Positions 35,984 through 45,109 are shown, numbered from the stretch's first letter. The stretch: 64,000 nucleotides of DNA from Bacteroidota bacterium (GCA_023443765.1 JAEZTA010000196.1:1-64000); one strand, 5' to 3'. Program-made: numbers and translations. Notes: a model not told the origin generated them from the sequence alone.

Positions 35984-37891
35984 ATGAAAAAGACCATCAT
36001 CGACCTCTTCGAAGCCTCCGTGTGGAAATACGGGGCGAAAACGTTCCTGCTGGAAAAGCGGCGCCACAAATTCGAACCCACGACCTATGCCGAGACCCGG
36101 GAGCAGGCGTTGGAAGTCGGTGCGGGACTCGCTTCAATGGGCATCCGCCCTTCGGACAAGGTGGCGATCCTGGCCGAGGGTAGCAACGCATGGATCATCT
36201 CCGAGTTGGGACTGTTCTATGCCGGAGCCATCAGCGTGCCCCTGTCGGTGAAGCTCGAAGAGTCGAACGACCTGCTGTTCCGCCTGCGGCATGCGGAGGT
36301 CAAGGCGATTTTCGTATCGAAGCACCAGTTGCCGAAGATTCGCCGCATTCGCGCCGAACTGCCGCAGCTGGAGCATGTGATTGTTTTCGGACACATTCCG
36401 CTGGAGCCGGGCGAAACGGCTTACGGGACCCTGAAACGCATGGGGCGTGATTATCTCGCCAAGAATAAGGAAGAGTTCATGAAGATCGGGCAGGCCATCC
36501 AGAACGACGACTACGCCTCGATCACCTACACGTCGGGAACGACGGCTGATCCGAAAGGGGTGGTGCTGACACACCGCAACTACACGGCCAATGTCGAGCA
36601 GTCGTTGTCGCGCATCGACATCCCGTCCTATTACCGCACGCTGATCATCCTGCCGCTGGACCACTGTTTCGCACATGTGGCAGGGTTCTACATCGTGATC
36701 GCCTGCGGCGCTTCGGTGGCCACGGTTCAGATCGGGGCGACGCCGATGGAGACGCTCAAGAACATTCCACAGAACATTCGTGAAGTGCAGCCGCACTTCC
36801 TGCTGTCGGTTCCGGCGTTGGCCAAGAATTTCCGCAAGGGTATCGAGAGTTCGATACGCGCCAAGGGTAAGTTCACCGAAGGGTTGTTCAACTTGGCGCT
36901 CCGCACGGCATATGTTTACAACCGCGACGGATACAGCAAGGGACGCGGCTGGCGCATTGTGCTGAAGCCCATCGTCGCACTGTTCGACGCCATTCTGTTC
37001 CGGAAGGTCCGGGAGGCATTCGGCGGCAGTTTGCAGTTCTTCGTCGGCGGCGGCGCGCTGCTCGACACGGAGTTACAGCGTTTCTACTACGCCATCGGCA
37101 TTCCGATGTATCAGGGTTACGGACTTTCGGAAGCGACACCCGTGATCTCGGCCAACTCGGGTAAATACCACGGTTGCCGGTTCGGATCGTCGGGCAAGAT
37201 ACTCATTCCACTCGACCTGAAAATCTTAGACGAGGAAGGAAACGAGGTTCCCCGCGGACAGAAGGGCGAGATCGTGATTCGCGGCGAGAACGTCATGGCC
37301 GGATACTGGAAGAATCCCGAAGCTACGGCCGACACCGTGCGCGACGGATGGCTGCACACGGGCGACATGGGATATGTCACGGAAGAAGATTTCCTGTATG
37401 TATTGGGTCGTTTCAAGAGCCTGCTAATCGCTTCGGACGGAGAGAAATACAGTCCCGAGGGAATGGAAGAGGCGATTGTGGACAAATCACCCTACATCGA
37501 CCAGATCATCGTCCACAACAACCAAAGTCCGTTCACGGGAGCGATCGTGGTTCCCAACCGCGAGGCGCTGCGCCGCGAGTTGGAAGCCCGCAAAACGCCC
37601 GAAGCGGAGCGCGCCGCCGTCGCAGCCACGATTGTCGGAGGCGAGATTGACCGTTACCGGGTCGGAGGCCCCTATGCCGGGGAGTTCCCCGAACGGTGGC
37701 TGCCCGCAGGGCTGGCAATCGTCGACGAGGCTTTCACAGAGCAGAACGGATTGGTGAACAGTACGATGAAGGTCGTGCGCGGAAAGGTCGAAGAGCATTT
37801 CCGCAGCCGGATCGACTACCTCTACTCGGCCGACGGGCGCAATCTGAAAAATCCCGAGAACCTCGCATCGCTGAAAAAAATCGTGGGCTGA
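35984..37891 (+). CDS. Long-chain acyl-CoA synthetase (AMP-binding)
   Basis: A 635-residue ANL-superfamily enzyme. The P-loop-like motif YTSGTTADPKGV is at ~181-192, the A5 motif YQGYGLSEATPV near 370, and HTGDMGYV near 461. The hinge VLGRFKSLLIASDGEKYSPEGMEE is followed by a C-terminal domain. It activates a fatty acid with ATP and CoA for lipid synthesis or uptake. It is coupled to lepA (4-nt gap), a common Bacteroidales arrangement as far as I recall. Confidence 0.92.
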   Translation: MKKTIIDLFEASVWKYGAKTFLLEKRRHKFEPTTYAETREQALEVGAGLASMGIRPSDKVAILAEGSNAWIISELGLFYAGAISVPLSVKLEESNDLLFRLRHAEVKAIFVSKHQLPKIRRIRAELPQLEHVIVFGHIPLEPGETAYGTLKRMGRDYLAKNKEEFMKIGQAIQNDDYASITYTSGTTADPKGVVLTHRNYTANVEQSLSRIDIPSYYRTLIILPLDHCFAHVAGFYIVIACGASVATVQIGATPMETLKNIPQNIREVQPHFLLSVPALAKNFRKGIESSIRAKGKFTEGLFNLALRTAYVYNRDGYSKGRGWRIVLKPIVALFDAILFRKVREAFGGSLQFFVGGGALLDTELQRFYYAIGIPMYQGYGLSEATPVISANSGKYHGCRFGSSGKILIPLDLKILDEEGNEVPRGQKGEIVIRGENVMAGYWKNPEATADTVRDGWLHTGDMGYVTEEDFLYVLGRFKSLLIASDGEKYSPEGMEEAIVDKSPYIDQIIVHNNQSPFTGAIVVPNREALRRELEARKTPEAERAAVAATIVGGEIDRYRVGGPYAGEFPERWLPAGLAIVDEAFTEQNGLVNSTMKVVRGKVEEHFRSRIDYLYSADGRNLKNPENLASLKKIVG

Positions 37892-37914
37892 GGTTAATTT
37901 TCAGGCTTCGAAAC

Positions 37915-37944
37915 TTGAAAATTCGAAAAAGCGGAGTAACTTTG
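37915..37944 (+). promoter_or_regulatory. Promoter of tRNA-Gly
   Basis: TTG (37915-37917), 19-nt spacer, TAACTTTG (37937-37944), 11 nt before the tRNA. It lies just after the acyl-CoA synthetase gene, so the tRNA has its own promoter. Confidence 0.75.
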
Positions 37945-37955
37945 TACTCCGTAAT

Positions 37956-38031
37956 GCGGAAATAGCTCAGTCGGTAGAGCATCAGCTTCCCAAGCTGAGG
38001 GTCGCGGGTTCGAATCCCGTTTTCCGCTCCA
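37956..38031 (+). tRNA. tRNA-Gly (anticodon CCC)
   Basis: All four stems can be drawn: acceptor GCGGAAA/TTTCCGC, D stem GCTC/GAGC, anticodon stem TCAGC/GCTGA with loop TTCCCAA, and T stem GCGGG/CCCGT (one G-T pair) with loop TTCGAAT. The anticodon is CCC, reading GGG. The discriminator base is T and the 3' CCA is encoded (38029-38031). Confidence 0.97.
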
Positions 38032-38033
38032 TG

Positions 38034-38066
38034 AACCGCTTTCATTCATTTGAAAGCGGTTTTTCT
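38034..38066 (+). terminator. Terminator of tRNA-Gly
   Basis: AACCGCTTTCA (38034-38044) and TGAAAGCGGTT (38051-38061) form a perfect 11-bp stem followed by T-rich sequence, starting 3 nt after the tRNA. Confidence 0.92.
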
Positions 38067-38177
38067 TATTTTTCCGGCAGAGGTCATGCCCATTTTCTGA
38101 GGCATAGAATCGCAAGCGAGCCTTGAAGTTTCGAAAAAAAACAATTCACTTTCGTTTCGAATCCCGGATTTTTTTCA

Positions 38178-38185
38178 TAGTTTTG
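38178..38185 (+). promoter_or_regulatory. -7 box of glpK-glpF
   Basis: TAGTTTTG matches TAnnTTTG, 62 nt upstream of the glpK ATG. No good -33 element is visible. Confidence 0.55.
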
Positions 38186-38246
38186 TAAACGGACGGCTTC
38201 AGGGTCGTCCGGCTGGATTCTCACGCAACGATAAAACCGAAAAAAT

Positions 38247-39740
38247 ATGGAGCAATACATTTTGTCACTGGATCAGGGAACGAGCAGTTCCCGTGCGATT
38301 GTTTTCGACCACAAAGGGCAGATTTGCTCGATGGCCCAACGGGAGTTCACCCAGTATTTTCCCAAGCCGGGGTGGGTGGAGCACAATCCGCACGAAATCT
38401 GGTCGTCGCAGGCCTCGGTAGTTGCCGAAGCGATTGCGAGCATCGGCATCAACGGGCTGAACATCGCCGGAATCGGCATCACCAACCAGCGCGAGACGAC
38501 GATCGTATGGGATTCGGAGAGCGAAGAGCCGGTATACAATGCCATCGTGTGGCAGGACCGCCGAACGTCGGAGTATTGCGACCAGCTGAAAGCAGACGGA
38601 AAAACCGAATACATCCGTGAAAAAACAGGTCTGATTATCGACGCCTATTTCAGCGCCACGAAGATCAAATGGATACTCGACAATGTGCCGGGCGCCCGGG
38701 AGCGGGCCGAAAAGGGCAAGTTGATGTTCGGGACGGTCGATTCGTGGCTGATATGGCGGCTGACGCGCGGCGAGGTGCATGTGACGGACGTGAGCAACGC
38801 CTCGCGCACGATGCTTTTCAACATCCACACGCTCCAGTGGGACGAGGAACTGCTGAAACTGTTTGACATTCCGGCCTCGATGATGCCTGAAGTGAAGTCG
38901 TCGAGCGAGGTCTACGGGGCTACGAAAACCACGATCTTCGCCCACAAAGTCCCCATTGCAGGCATTGCCGGCGACCAGCAGGCGGCCCTGTTCGGACAGA
39001 TGTGCGTCGAGCCGGGTTCGGTGAAGAATACGTACGGAACGGGATGTTTCCTGCTGATGAACAGCGGCGAAAAACCCATCATCTCGAAAAATAACCTGCT
39101 GACGACCATTGCCTGGAAGATCGGCGACAAGGTCAACTACGCCCTCGAAGGGAGTATTTTCGTCGGAGGCTCGGTGGTGCAATGGTTGCGCGACGGGCTG
39201 GGCATCATCCGTTCCTCGTCGGAGGTAGAGGCGCTGGCGGCATCGGTTCCCGACACCAACGGCGTTTACTTCGTGCCTGCGCTGACGGGGTTGGCGGCTC
39301 CGCACTGGGACCAGTATGCCCGGGGTGCGATCAGCGGTATCAGCCGTGGCACGACGGCAGCGCACATCGCCCGCGCCGCGCTGGAAGGAATCGCCTTCCA
39401 GACACTCGACATCGTGACCGCAATGCAGCGCGATGCGGAAGTGACGCTGGTCGAACTGAAAGTCGACGGCGGCGCGGCACGCAACAACCTGCTGATGCAG
39501 TTCCAGGCCGATCTGCTCAACACGAAGGTCATCCGCCCCTGTGTGACGGAAACCACGGCGCTGGGAGCGGCGTATCTGGCGGGTTTGGCCGTAGGCTACT
39601 GGTCGAGTATCGACGAGATCAGGCAGCAGTGGCAGGCGGATCATGTCTTCGAGCCTGTCGCCGACCGTAAGCAGGTCAAGACGGCCGTCGCAGGCTGGGA
39701 AGACGCCGTGCAGCGGGTTTTACGCAAAAAGAACGACTAA
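38247..39740 (+). CDS. glpK: Glycerol kinase
   Basis: A 497-residue FGGY-family kinase with the family start [18 protein letters not shown], the substrate-contact region around [12 protein letters not shown] near 78-89, [13 protein letters not shown] near 236-248 and the C-terminal signature region. It phosphorylates glycerol to glycerol 3-phosphate. It is followed after 12 nt by an aquaglyceroporin gene, the usual uptake-kinase pair. Confidence 0.96.
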   Translation: MEQYILSLDQGTSSSRAIVFDHKGQICSMAQREFTQYFPKPGWVEHNPHEIWSSQASVVAEAIASIGINGLNIAGIGITNQRETTIVWDSESEEPVYNAIVWQDRRTSEYCDQLKADGKTEYIREKTGLIIDAYFSATKIKWILDNVPGARERAEKGKLMFGTVDSWLIWRLTRGEVHVTDVSNASRTMLFNIHTLQWDEELLKLFDIPASMMPEVKSSSEVYGATKTTIFAHKVPIAGIAGDQQAALFGQMCVEPGSVKNTYGTGCFLLMNSGEKPIISKNNLLTTIAWKIGDKVNYALEGSIFVGGSVVQWLRDGLGIIRSSSEVEALAASVPDTNGVYFVPALTGLAAPHWDQYARGAISGISRGTTAAHIARAALEGIAFQTLDIVTAMQRDAEVTLVELKVDGGAARNNLLMQFQADLLNTKVIRPCVTETTALGAAYLAGLAVGYWSSIDEIRQQWQADHVFEPVADRKQVKTAVAGWEDAVQRVLRKKND

Positions 39741-39752
39741 ACGGAAACGGAT

Positions 39753-40496
39753 ATGGAAATTACCTTCTTCACCAAATGCCTGTTCGAGTTCATCGGAACG
39801 CTGGTGCTCGTATTGCTGGGCGATGGGGTGGTCGCATCGACCGTCCTCAAACGATCGAAAGGCTTCGAAGGCGGCTGGGTCGTGATTACGATGGCCTGGG
39901 GTCTGGCCGTGATGTGCGGCGTGCTGATCGCAGGGCCTTATTCGGGCGCGCACCTCAATCCCGCCGTTTCGGTGGGATTGGCTGTGGCAGGGTCGTTTCC
40001 ATGGGCATATGTTCCGGGCTACGTCGTGGCACAGTTGCTCGGCGGATTCTGCGGGGCCGTGCTGGTATACATGTATTATAAAGACCATTTCGACGCGACG
40101 GACGATCCGGCGACGAAACTCGGCGTCTTCTGCACGATGCCCGCTATCATGAACAAGCCCCGCAACCTCTTCTGCGAGGTAGTTGGCACGTTCCTGCTGG
40201 TGTTCGTGATCCTCGCCATCGGCAACGAGCAAAACACCCCTGAAATCGGGATGGGCAGCCTGGGGAGTTTCCCGGTGACGATGCTGATCATGGCGATCGG
40301 CATGTCGCTGGGCGGTACGACGGGCTATGCGATCAATCCGGCCCGCGACCTGCCGCCGCGGCTGGCGCATGCCGTCCTGTCGATCCGGGGCAAAGGCACG
40401 AGCGGATGGGGGTACAGTTGGGTTCCCGTGGCGGGACCACTGCTGGGGGCGTTGGCCGCCGGACTGGTATACGGCTGCGTTTACATTTGCGGATAA
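39753..40496 (+). CDS. glpF: Glycerol facilitator (MIP/aquaporin family)
   Basis: A 247-residue membrane channel with six helices and the two NPA pore loops: HLNPAVS at 69-71 and AINPARDLPPR at 195-197. Asp199 after the second NPA-Arg is typical of glycerol facilitators rather than water channels. It supplies glycerol to GlpK encoded just upstream. Confidence 0.95.
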   Translation: MEITFFTKCLFEFIGTLVLVLLGDGVVASTVLKRSKGFEGGWVVITMAWGLAVMCGVLIAGPYSGAHLNPAVSVGLAVAGSFPWAYVPGYVVAQLLGGFCGAVLVYMYYKDHFDATDDPATKLGVFCTMPAIMNKPRNLFCEVVGTFLLVFVILAIGNEQNTPEIGMGSLGSFPVTMLIMAIGMSLGGTTGYAINPARDLPPRLAHAVLSIRGKGTSGWGYSWVPVAGPLLGALAAGLVYGCVYICG

Positions 40497-40498
40497 AA

Positions 40499-40529
40499 AA
40501 GAGGGCTTCCCATGAATGGAAGCCCTCTT
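40499..40529. terminator. Bidirectional terminator glpF / flavodoxin
   Basis: GAGGGCTTCC (40501-40510) and GGAAGCCCTC (40518-40527) form a perfect stem with an A run on the left and T-rich sequence on the right. It ends both convergent units. Confidence 0.85.
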
Positions 40530-40532
40530 CAT

Positions 40533-41093
40533 TTATCGGCCCAGCCCGAGGCTATGGACCCACTTGTCAACCGCATCTTTCGAGTTGCGCACCGCGCCAC
40601 CGCGGATGGGAAGCCCATCGGGAACGGTAGACTGCGGGCAGAGTTTGCGGATGTCGGCCTCGCTGTGGCCCATGCGACTGCCTTCGTGGGTCATGAATGG
40701 CACGACGGTCTTACCCGCAAAGTCATAAGAGGTGAGGAACGTCGCCACGGGAGGCGCGACGGTGGCCCACCAGCAGGGTGAACCGACGAAAATCACGTCG
40801 TACTGCGACATGTCGCCGACCCGGGTTTTCAGTTCGGGACGAGCACCGGCCTCGATCTCCCGCTTGCCCTGGTCGACCACAGCCTGATATTCCGCAGGAT
40901 AGGGTTTCGCGGGAACGATCTCGAAAAGGTCACCACCCGTGGTCTCGCCGATTTGTCGCGCCACCTCACGGGTATTGCCGCTGTGGGAGAAATAGGCCAC
41001 CAATACTTTCTTTGCGGGCGCCGGTTGCGACTGGGCTCCGGCCTCCGAAGCGGCGAATGCCGCCATCGTTGCTAAAATCAGTTTTGTCTTCAT
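40533..41093 (-). CDS. Exported flavodoxin-family protein
   Basis: A 186-residue flavodoxin-like protein with an N-terminal signal peptide (hydrophobic residues 4-20, cleavage near GAQ), so it should act in the periplasm. The FMN-phosphate loop SHSGNTREVA lies near residues 36-45, and the FMN-contact region VGSPCWWATVAPPV near 101-114. It probably shuttles electrons or acts as a quinone/thiol reductase; exported members are common in Bacteroidales. The start at 41093 is set by the signal peptide and promoter. It is divergent from an AraC regulator whose candidate sites precede it. Confidence 0.85.
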   Translation of the reverse strand: MKTKLILATMAAFAASEAGAQSQPAPAKKVLVAYFSHSGNTREVARQIGETTGGDLFEIVPAKPYPAEYQAVVDQGKREIEAGARPELKTRVGDMSQYDVIFVGSPCWWATVAPPVATFLTSYDFAGKTVVPFMTHEGSRMGHSEADIRKLCPQSTVPDGLPIRGGAVRNSKDAVDKWVHSLGLGR

Positions 41094-41122
41094 CGTTTTT
41101 TCATTTACACAATTCCACACTG

Positions 41123-41192
41123 CAAAAGTAGGGTGCGGCAGCCCCGGCAGTCTTACCCGGATTACGGTTCATCGTACCATAATTACGGATTC
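41123..41192 (-). promoter_or_regulatory. Flavodoxin promoter with two AraC-type half-sites
   Basis: On the minus strand the order is GAATCCGTAAT (from 41192), then CCGTAAT (41167 to 41161), then the -7 box TACTTTTG (41130 to 41123). The two CCGTAAT copies have a 21-bp period, two helical turns, and the proximal copy ends 31 nt before the -7 box. The same arrangement occurs at 45018-45087 and 60165-60234. The divergent araC gene is the obvious regulator. Confidence 0.7.
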
Positions 41193-41227
41193 GGCGGCAG
41201 AGCCGGAGCGGCGGCCGGAAATTGTGT

Positions 41228-41235
41228 TATCTTTG
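41228..41235 (+). promoter_or_regulatory. -7 box of araC gene
   Basis: TATCTTTG, 21 nt upstream of the regulator's ATG. The AraC-type half-sites at 41161-41188 lie 40-67 nt upstream, in reverse orientation, so autoregulation is possible. Confidence 0.6.
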
Positions 41236-41256
41236 TCATAAACAAAACGAACGGAT

Positions 41257-42153
41257 ATGGACACGGTAGTTAAATACGACAACATCTTCCAGTACAACGA
41301 ATCGCGCGGCGTCGAGACGCTGCATCCGCTGGTGAGCGTCATCGACTTCTCGAAGTGCGGGCCGGCCTACTACCAACGGCAGGTTTACGGGTTTTACACG
41401 GTATTCCTCAAGGAAGTGAAGTGCGGCGACCTGCGCTACGGACGCAACTACTACGACTACCAGGAGGGCACACTCGTTTTTCTGGCCCCGGGGCAGGTCG
41501 TCGGCTACGAATACAACGGCGAGCAGTTCCAGCCCAAAGGCTGGGCGCTGCTGTTCCATCCCGACCTGCTGCGCGGCACGTCGCTCGGGCGCAACATCGC
41601 AAGTTACACGTTTTTCTCGTACGAGGTGAGCGAGGCCCTGCACCTCTCGGAGCAGGAGCGCCAGATCGTGGTGGACTGCCTGCACAACATCCAGTCGGAG
41701 CTGAAGCACGCCATCGACAACCACAGCCGTACGCTGATCGTGTCGAACATCGAGCTGCTGCTCAATTACAGCACGCGGTTCTACGAACGGCAGTTCATCA
41801 CGCGCAACAACGTCAACCGCGACGTGCTGGCGGGATTCGAACGCCTGTTGGGCGACTATTTTCAGGGAGACCGGCCTGAGCAGGAGGGCGTGCCGTCGGT
41901 GCGGTGGTGTGCGGAGCAACTGCATTTGTCAGCCAACTATTTCGGCGACCTGGTGAAGAAGGAGACCGGAAAATCGGCGCAGGAGTATATCCAGCTCAAG
42001 GTGATCGACATCGCCAAGGAGCGCATTTTCGACACCAGCCGCTCGATCAGCGAAGTGGCCTATTCGCTGGGATTCCGCTATCCGCAGCACTTCACGCGCC
42101 TGTTCAAGAAGGTGGTAGGGTGTTCGCCCAACGAATACCGGACGGCGAACTGA
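41257..42153 (+). CDS. AraC-family transcriptional regulator
   Basis: A 298-residue regulator with a cupin-like sensor domain (residues ~20-175; DYQEGTLVFLAPGQV is the sensor-barrel part) and a C-terminal double HTH domain (~195-298, ending FRYPQHFTRLFKKVVGCSPNEYR). It is close in length and sequence to the regulator at 59199-60095: both begin with a V-x-K-Y-x-x-x-F segment and share HPLVSV. It is divergent from the exported flavodoxin, its likely target. The effector is unknown. Confidence 0.92.
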   Translation: MDTVVKYDNIFQYNESRGVETLHPLVSVIDFSKCGPAYYQRQVYGFYTVFLKEVKCGDLRYGRNYYDYQEGTLVFLAPGQVVGYEYNGEQFQPKGWALLFHPDLLRGTSLGRNIASYTFFSYEVSEALHLSEQERQIVVDCLHNIQSELKHAIDNHSRTLIVSNIELLLNYSTRFYERQFITRNNVNRDVLAGFERLLGDYFQGDRPEQEGVPSVRWCAEQLHLSANYFGDLVKKETGKSAQEYIQLKVIDIAKERIFDTSRSISEVAYSLGFRYPQHFTRLFKKVVGCSPNEYRTAN

Positions 42154-42156
42154 CAC

Positions 42157-42188
42157 AAAAAACCCTTCCGTGGCATGGAAGGGTTTTT
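42157..42188 (+). terminator. Terminator of araC
   Basis: AAAAACCCTTCC and GGAAGGGTTTTT form a perfect stem around a 7-nt loop, directly after the stop codon. Confidence 0.9.
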
Positions 42189-42457
42189 CACACACAAACA
42201 TTAACAATACAAACAATGCAATGGCTGAAATTCCTGTTTTCATTGTTTCTGGGACAAAGGTCGTGCAAAATTCCGGGGTGTACAATCGCTATTAGTAGGT
42301 ATTTCATTGCCGGAGGTTACCGTTTCGCCTGCCGTTCAGGCGAGTAAGGCATTTTTTTATTTTGTAATTAAAAATAATGCACTATCTTTGCATGCGAATT
42401 CCAACGAACAGAGCGACCGTTCTGTTTTTGACAATCACATTCAACCGGAAATAAATT
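42189..42457 (+). promoter_or_regulatory. Intergenic region with rho promoter
   Basis: TTTG (42361-42364), 18-nt spacer and TATCTTTG (42383-42390) form the rho promoter, giving a leader of about 60 nt. Upstream, a 43-codon frame (42216-42347) follows an A/C-rich leader but has no promoter or homologue that I recognise. Nothing else is seen in this stretch. Confidence 0.65.
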
Positions 42458-44140
42458 ATGCAAGATCTGAAAGCGCTGGAAGGAAAAAGCCTTGCCGAAC
42501 TGCGTGAAATAGCTAAAGTGCTGGGCATCACCAATGTTATGGTGAAAAAGCGCGACCTGATAGCGAAAATAGCCGGAAGCGACTCCCCGGAGGAAGTCCC
42601 GGCAGAACATAAAAACAACGAGATACAACAGGTTCCCGAACCCGTCGCAGAACCGGTACAGGAAGCGAAGCCCCAGGCCGAGGCCAAAGGCAAAGCGCCG
42701 CGCGGACGCCGTCCGCGGCTGTCGAAAGCCGAAAACGCAGCTCCGGCACCGAAGCAGGAGGTGATGCCCGAACTCGAACTGCCGATGGACATAACGCCCG
42801 AAGAGGAGCCGGAACCGGAATCCGCGCCTGCGGTGGTTGAGGCACAGCCCGAGGTGCAGGCCGCAGAACCGGCAAAGAACGAACCCAAGCGCCGGGGCCG
42901 CAAGCCCAGGACCCAGGACGGCCAGGAAGCAGTCTCGCCCGCATCCGCACAGGCACAGGAGGCCGTCCATGTGGAGCACGCTCCCCAGCACGTCGAGAAC
43001 GAGGTAATTACCAAGGACGACTTTGCCGGAGAGATCGAAGGCGAAGGCGTATTGGAAGTCATGCCCGACGGTTACGGATTCCTTCGTTCGGCCGATTACA
43101 ACTACCTCAATTCCCCCGACGACATTTACGTTTCACCCTCGCAGATCAAGCTCTTCGGCCTGAAACCCGGCGACACGGTGAACGGCGCGATACGCCCCCC
43201 GAAGGAGGGTGAGAAGTATTTCCCGCTGGTGCGCGTGAACGAAATCAACGGACTGGCTCCCGAGTACATCCGCGACCGCGTACAGTTCGAATACATGACG
43301 CCGTTGTTCCCCAGCGAAAAATTCTGCCTCACGGGCAACGGCCACAACAACATGTCGACGCGCGTCGTGGACCTCTTTTCGCCAATCGGCAAGGGCCAGC
43401 GCGCACTGATCGTGGCACAGCCCAAGACCGGTAAAACGATGCTGTTGCAGTCGATCGCCAACGCCATTGCCGACAACCACCCGGAAGTCTATATGATCGT
43501 GCTGCTGATCGACGAACGCCCGGAGGAGGTGACTGAAATGGCCCGCAACGTAAAGGCCGAGGTTGTGGCTTCGACCTTCGACGAGCAGGCTTCGCGCCAC
43601 GTGAAAGTGGCTGAAATGGTACTGGACAAGGCCAAGCGCATGGTCGAGAGCGGACACGATGTCGTGATTTTCCTCGACTCGATCACCCGTCTGGCCCGCG
43701 CCTATAACTCCGTGCAGCCCGCATCGGGAAAGGTGCTTTCGGGAGGTGTCGACGCCAACGCCCTGCACAAGCCCAAGCGTTTCTTCGGTGCAGCCCGTAA
43801 TACAGAAGAGAAGGGTTCGCTGACGATCATCGCCACGGCGCTGATCGACACCGGTTCGAAAATGGACGAAGTGATCTTCGAGGAGTTCAAGGGTACGGGT
43901 AACATGGAGCTGCAGCTGGACCGCAAGCTGGCCAACAAGCGCGTATACCCGGCAGTCGATGTAATCGCCTCGGGAACCCGCCGCGAAGACCTGCTGCTGC
44001 CGCGCGACGTGATGAACCGCACGTGGGTGCTGCGTAAGTACCTTTCGGACATGACGCCCGTCGAGGCTATGGAGTTCCTCCAGAAGCAGATGAGCCTCAC
44101 CGACACCAACGAGGAGTTCCTCGCAACGATGAACCATTAG
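42458..44140 (+). CDS. rho: Transcription termination factor Rho with long disordered insertion
   Basis: A 560-residue hexameric RNA helicase. A Rho_N SAP-like domain (~1-42) is followed by a low-complexity Pro/Ala/Glu-rich stretch (~45-190) with basic [10 protein letters not shown] and PKRRGRKPR patches. The RNA-binding OB fold (~195-270, [20 protein letters not shown]) and ATPase domain (Walker A PKTGKT near 325, Q-loop and R-loop regions) follow. E. coli Rho has 419 residues; the difference is the insertion. In Bacteroides thetaiotaomicron a similar Rho insertion was reported to drive phase separation. The gene has its own promoter. Confidence 0.96.
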   Translation: MQDLKALEGKSLAELREIAKVLGITNVMVKKRDLIAKIAGSDSPEEVPAEHKNNEIQQVPEPVAEPVQEAKPQAEAKGKAPRGRRPRLSKAENAAPAPKQEVMPELELPMDITPEEEPEPESAPAVVEAQPEVQAAEPAKNEPKRRGRKPRTQDGQEAVSPASAQAQEAVHVEHAPQHVENEVITKDDFAGEIEGEGVLEVMPDGYGFLRSADYNYLNSPDDIYVSPSQIKLFGLKPGDTVNGAIRPPKEGEKYFPLVRVNEINGLAPEYIRDRVQFEYMTPLFPSEKFCLTGNGHNNMSTRVVDLFSPIGKGQRALIVAQPKTGKTMLLQSIANAIADNHPEVYMIVLLIDERPEEVTEMARNVKAEVVASTFDEQASRHVKVAEMVLDKAKRMVESGHDVVIFLDSITRLARAYNSVQPASGKVLSGGVDANALHKPKRFFGAARNTEEKGSLTIIATALIDTGSKMDEVIFEEFKGTGNMELQLDRKLANKRVYPAVDVIASGTRREDLLLPRDVMNRTWVLRKYLSDMTPVEAMEFLQKQMSLTDTNEEFLATMNH

Positions 44141-44179
44141 GAACATCGCCCCACGAACTGCAAACACCCCGGTAGATAG

Positions 44180-44950
44180 ATGAAAAAACTGATTCTGACA
44201 GGCCTATGCCTCCTTTTCGCCCACGGAGCTTTCGCGTGGGGACAGAAGGGACACGACGTGACGGCATACATCGCCGAATGCCACCTGACGCCCGAAGCGG
44301 CCGAGAAAGTCCACAAAGTCCTCGATGGTTATTCGCCCGTATACATCGCCAACTGGCTCGACTTTGCGAGCTACTGGCCCGAGTACGCCTACTCGAAGAC
44401 CTGGCACTACCTGAACATCGACGAAGGCATGACACTGGAGACGATGCCGAAGAACCCCAAGGGCGACGTGCTGACAGCCGTAACAGAGATCACCGAAAAG
44501 CTCAAATCGGGGAAACTTACCCCCGAGGAAGAGACGCTGAATCTCAAGATGCTGATCCATCTGGTCGGGGACATGCACTGCCCGATGCACCTCGGACGGC
44601 TGAGCGACCTGGGTGGCAATAAACGCCCGGTGCGTTTCTTCGGCCGCAATACGAGCCTGCACTCGGCTTGGGATACGAACATTCCCGAAGCGGTCCACAA
44701 CTGGAGTTACAGCGAGTGGCAGCAACAGATCGACCGGCTGACGGACGAGGAGGCTGCGCAGATCGTAGCGGGAGAGCCTGCCGACTGGGTGAAGGAGACG
44801 CACGAAATCTGCAAGGAGGTTTACGACTTCAGCCCCGAAGGAACGAATATTTTGTACGACTATATTTTCAAGTATACCCCCGTCGTTGAAAAGCAGTTCC
44901 TGCGCGGCGGACGCCGCCTGGCACACCTGCTGAACGAGATATACCAATAA
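44180..44950 (+). CDS. S1/P1-type zinc nuclease
   Basis: A 256-residue exported enzyme. After a signal peptide (1-19) the mature N-terminus is Trp followed by GQKGHD, which coordinates zinc through its amino group in this family. Further ligands are in TWHYLNID, LVGDMHCPMH and SLHSAWDTNI. It cleaves single-stranded nucleic acids and 3'-nucleotides. It lies 39 nt after rho and could be read from the rho promoter. Confidence 0.93.
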   Translation: MKKLILTGLCLLFAHGAFAWGQKGHDVTAYIAECHLTPEAAEKVHKVLDGYSPVYIANWLDFASYWPEYAYSKTWHYLNIDEGMTLETMPKNPKGDVLTAVTEITEKLKSGKLTPEEETLNLKMLIHLVGDMHCPMHLGRLSDLGGNKRPVRFFGRNTSLHSAWDTNIPEAVHNWSYSEWQQQIDRLTDEEAAQIVAGEPADWVKETHEICKEVYDFSPEGTNILYDYIFKYTPVVEKQFLRGGRRLAHLLNEIYQ

Positions 44951-44968
44951 ATAAAACGCACAAGACAC

Positions 44969-45008
44969 ACCGCCCGCCGATCGAAAGACCGGCGGGCGGT
45001 TTCGTTTG
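44969..45008 (+). terminator. Terminator after the nuclease gene
   Basis: ACCGCCCGCCG (44969-44979) and CGGCGGGCGGT (44990-45000) form an 11-bp stem followed by TTTCGTTT. Confidence 0.85.
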
Positions 45009-45017
45009 GGAAGGTGG

Positions 45018-45087
45018 GAATCAGTAATTCGGGTAGGAACATCCGTAATTTGCGTAATGGATCGTCGTTCGGGGCAAAGTATCTTTG
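45018..45087 (+). promoter_or_regulatory. Promoter of the DUF1893-TonB-ECF-DUF362 operon with AraC-type half-sites
   Basis: GAATCAGTAAT (45018-45028), CCGTAAT (45043-45049) and the -7 box TATCTTTG (45080-45087). The half-sites have a 21-bp period and the proximal one ends 31 nt before the -7 box, exactly as at the flavodoxin promoter. This predicts control by an AraC regulator, most likely the one at 41257-42153. Confidence 0.7.
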
Positions 45088-45109
45088 CATTGTGAAAACA
45101 GACAAAACA

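Noticed and set aside
34183..36081. Long minus-strand frame opposite lepA
   Set aside because: Shadow frame of lepA; no recognisable motif, no promoter and no start context.
41161..41188. ATTACGG repeats considered as part of a CRISPR-like or iteron array
   Set aside because: Only two copies at 21-bp spacing next to a -7 box; operator half-sites explain them better.
42216..42347. 43-codon ORF between araC and rho
   Set aside because: It has an A/C-rich leader but no promoter, lies behind the araC terminator, and I recognise no homologue; left as part of the intergenic region.
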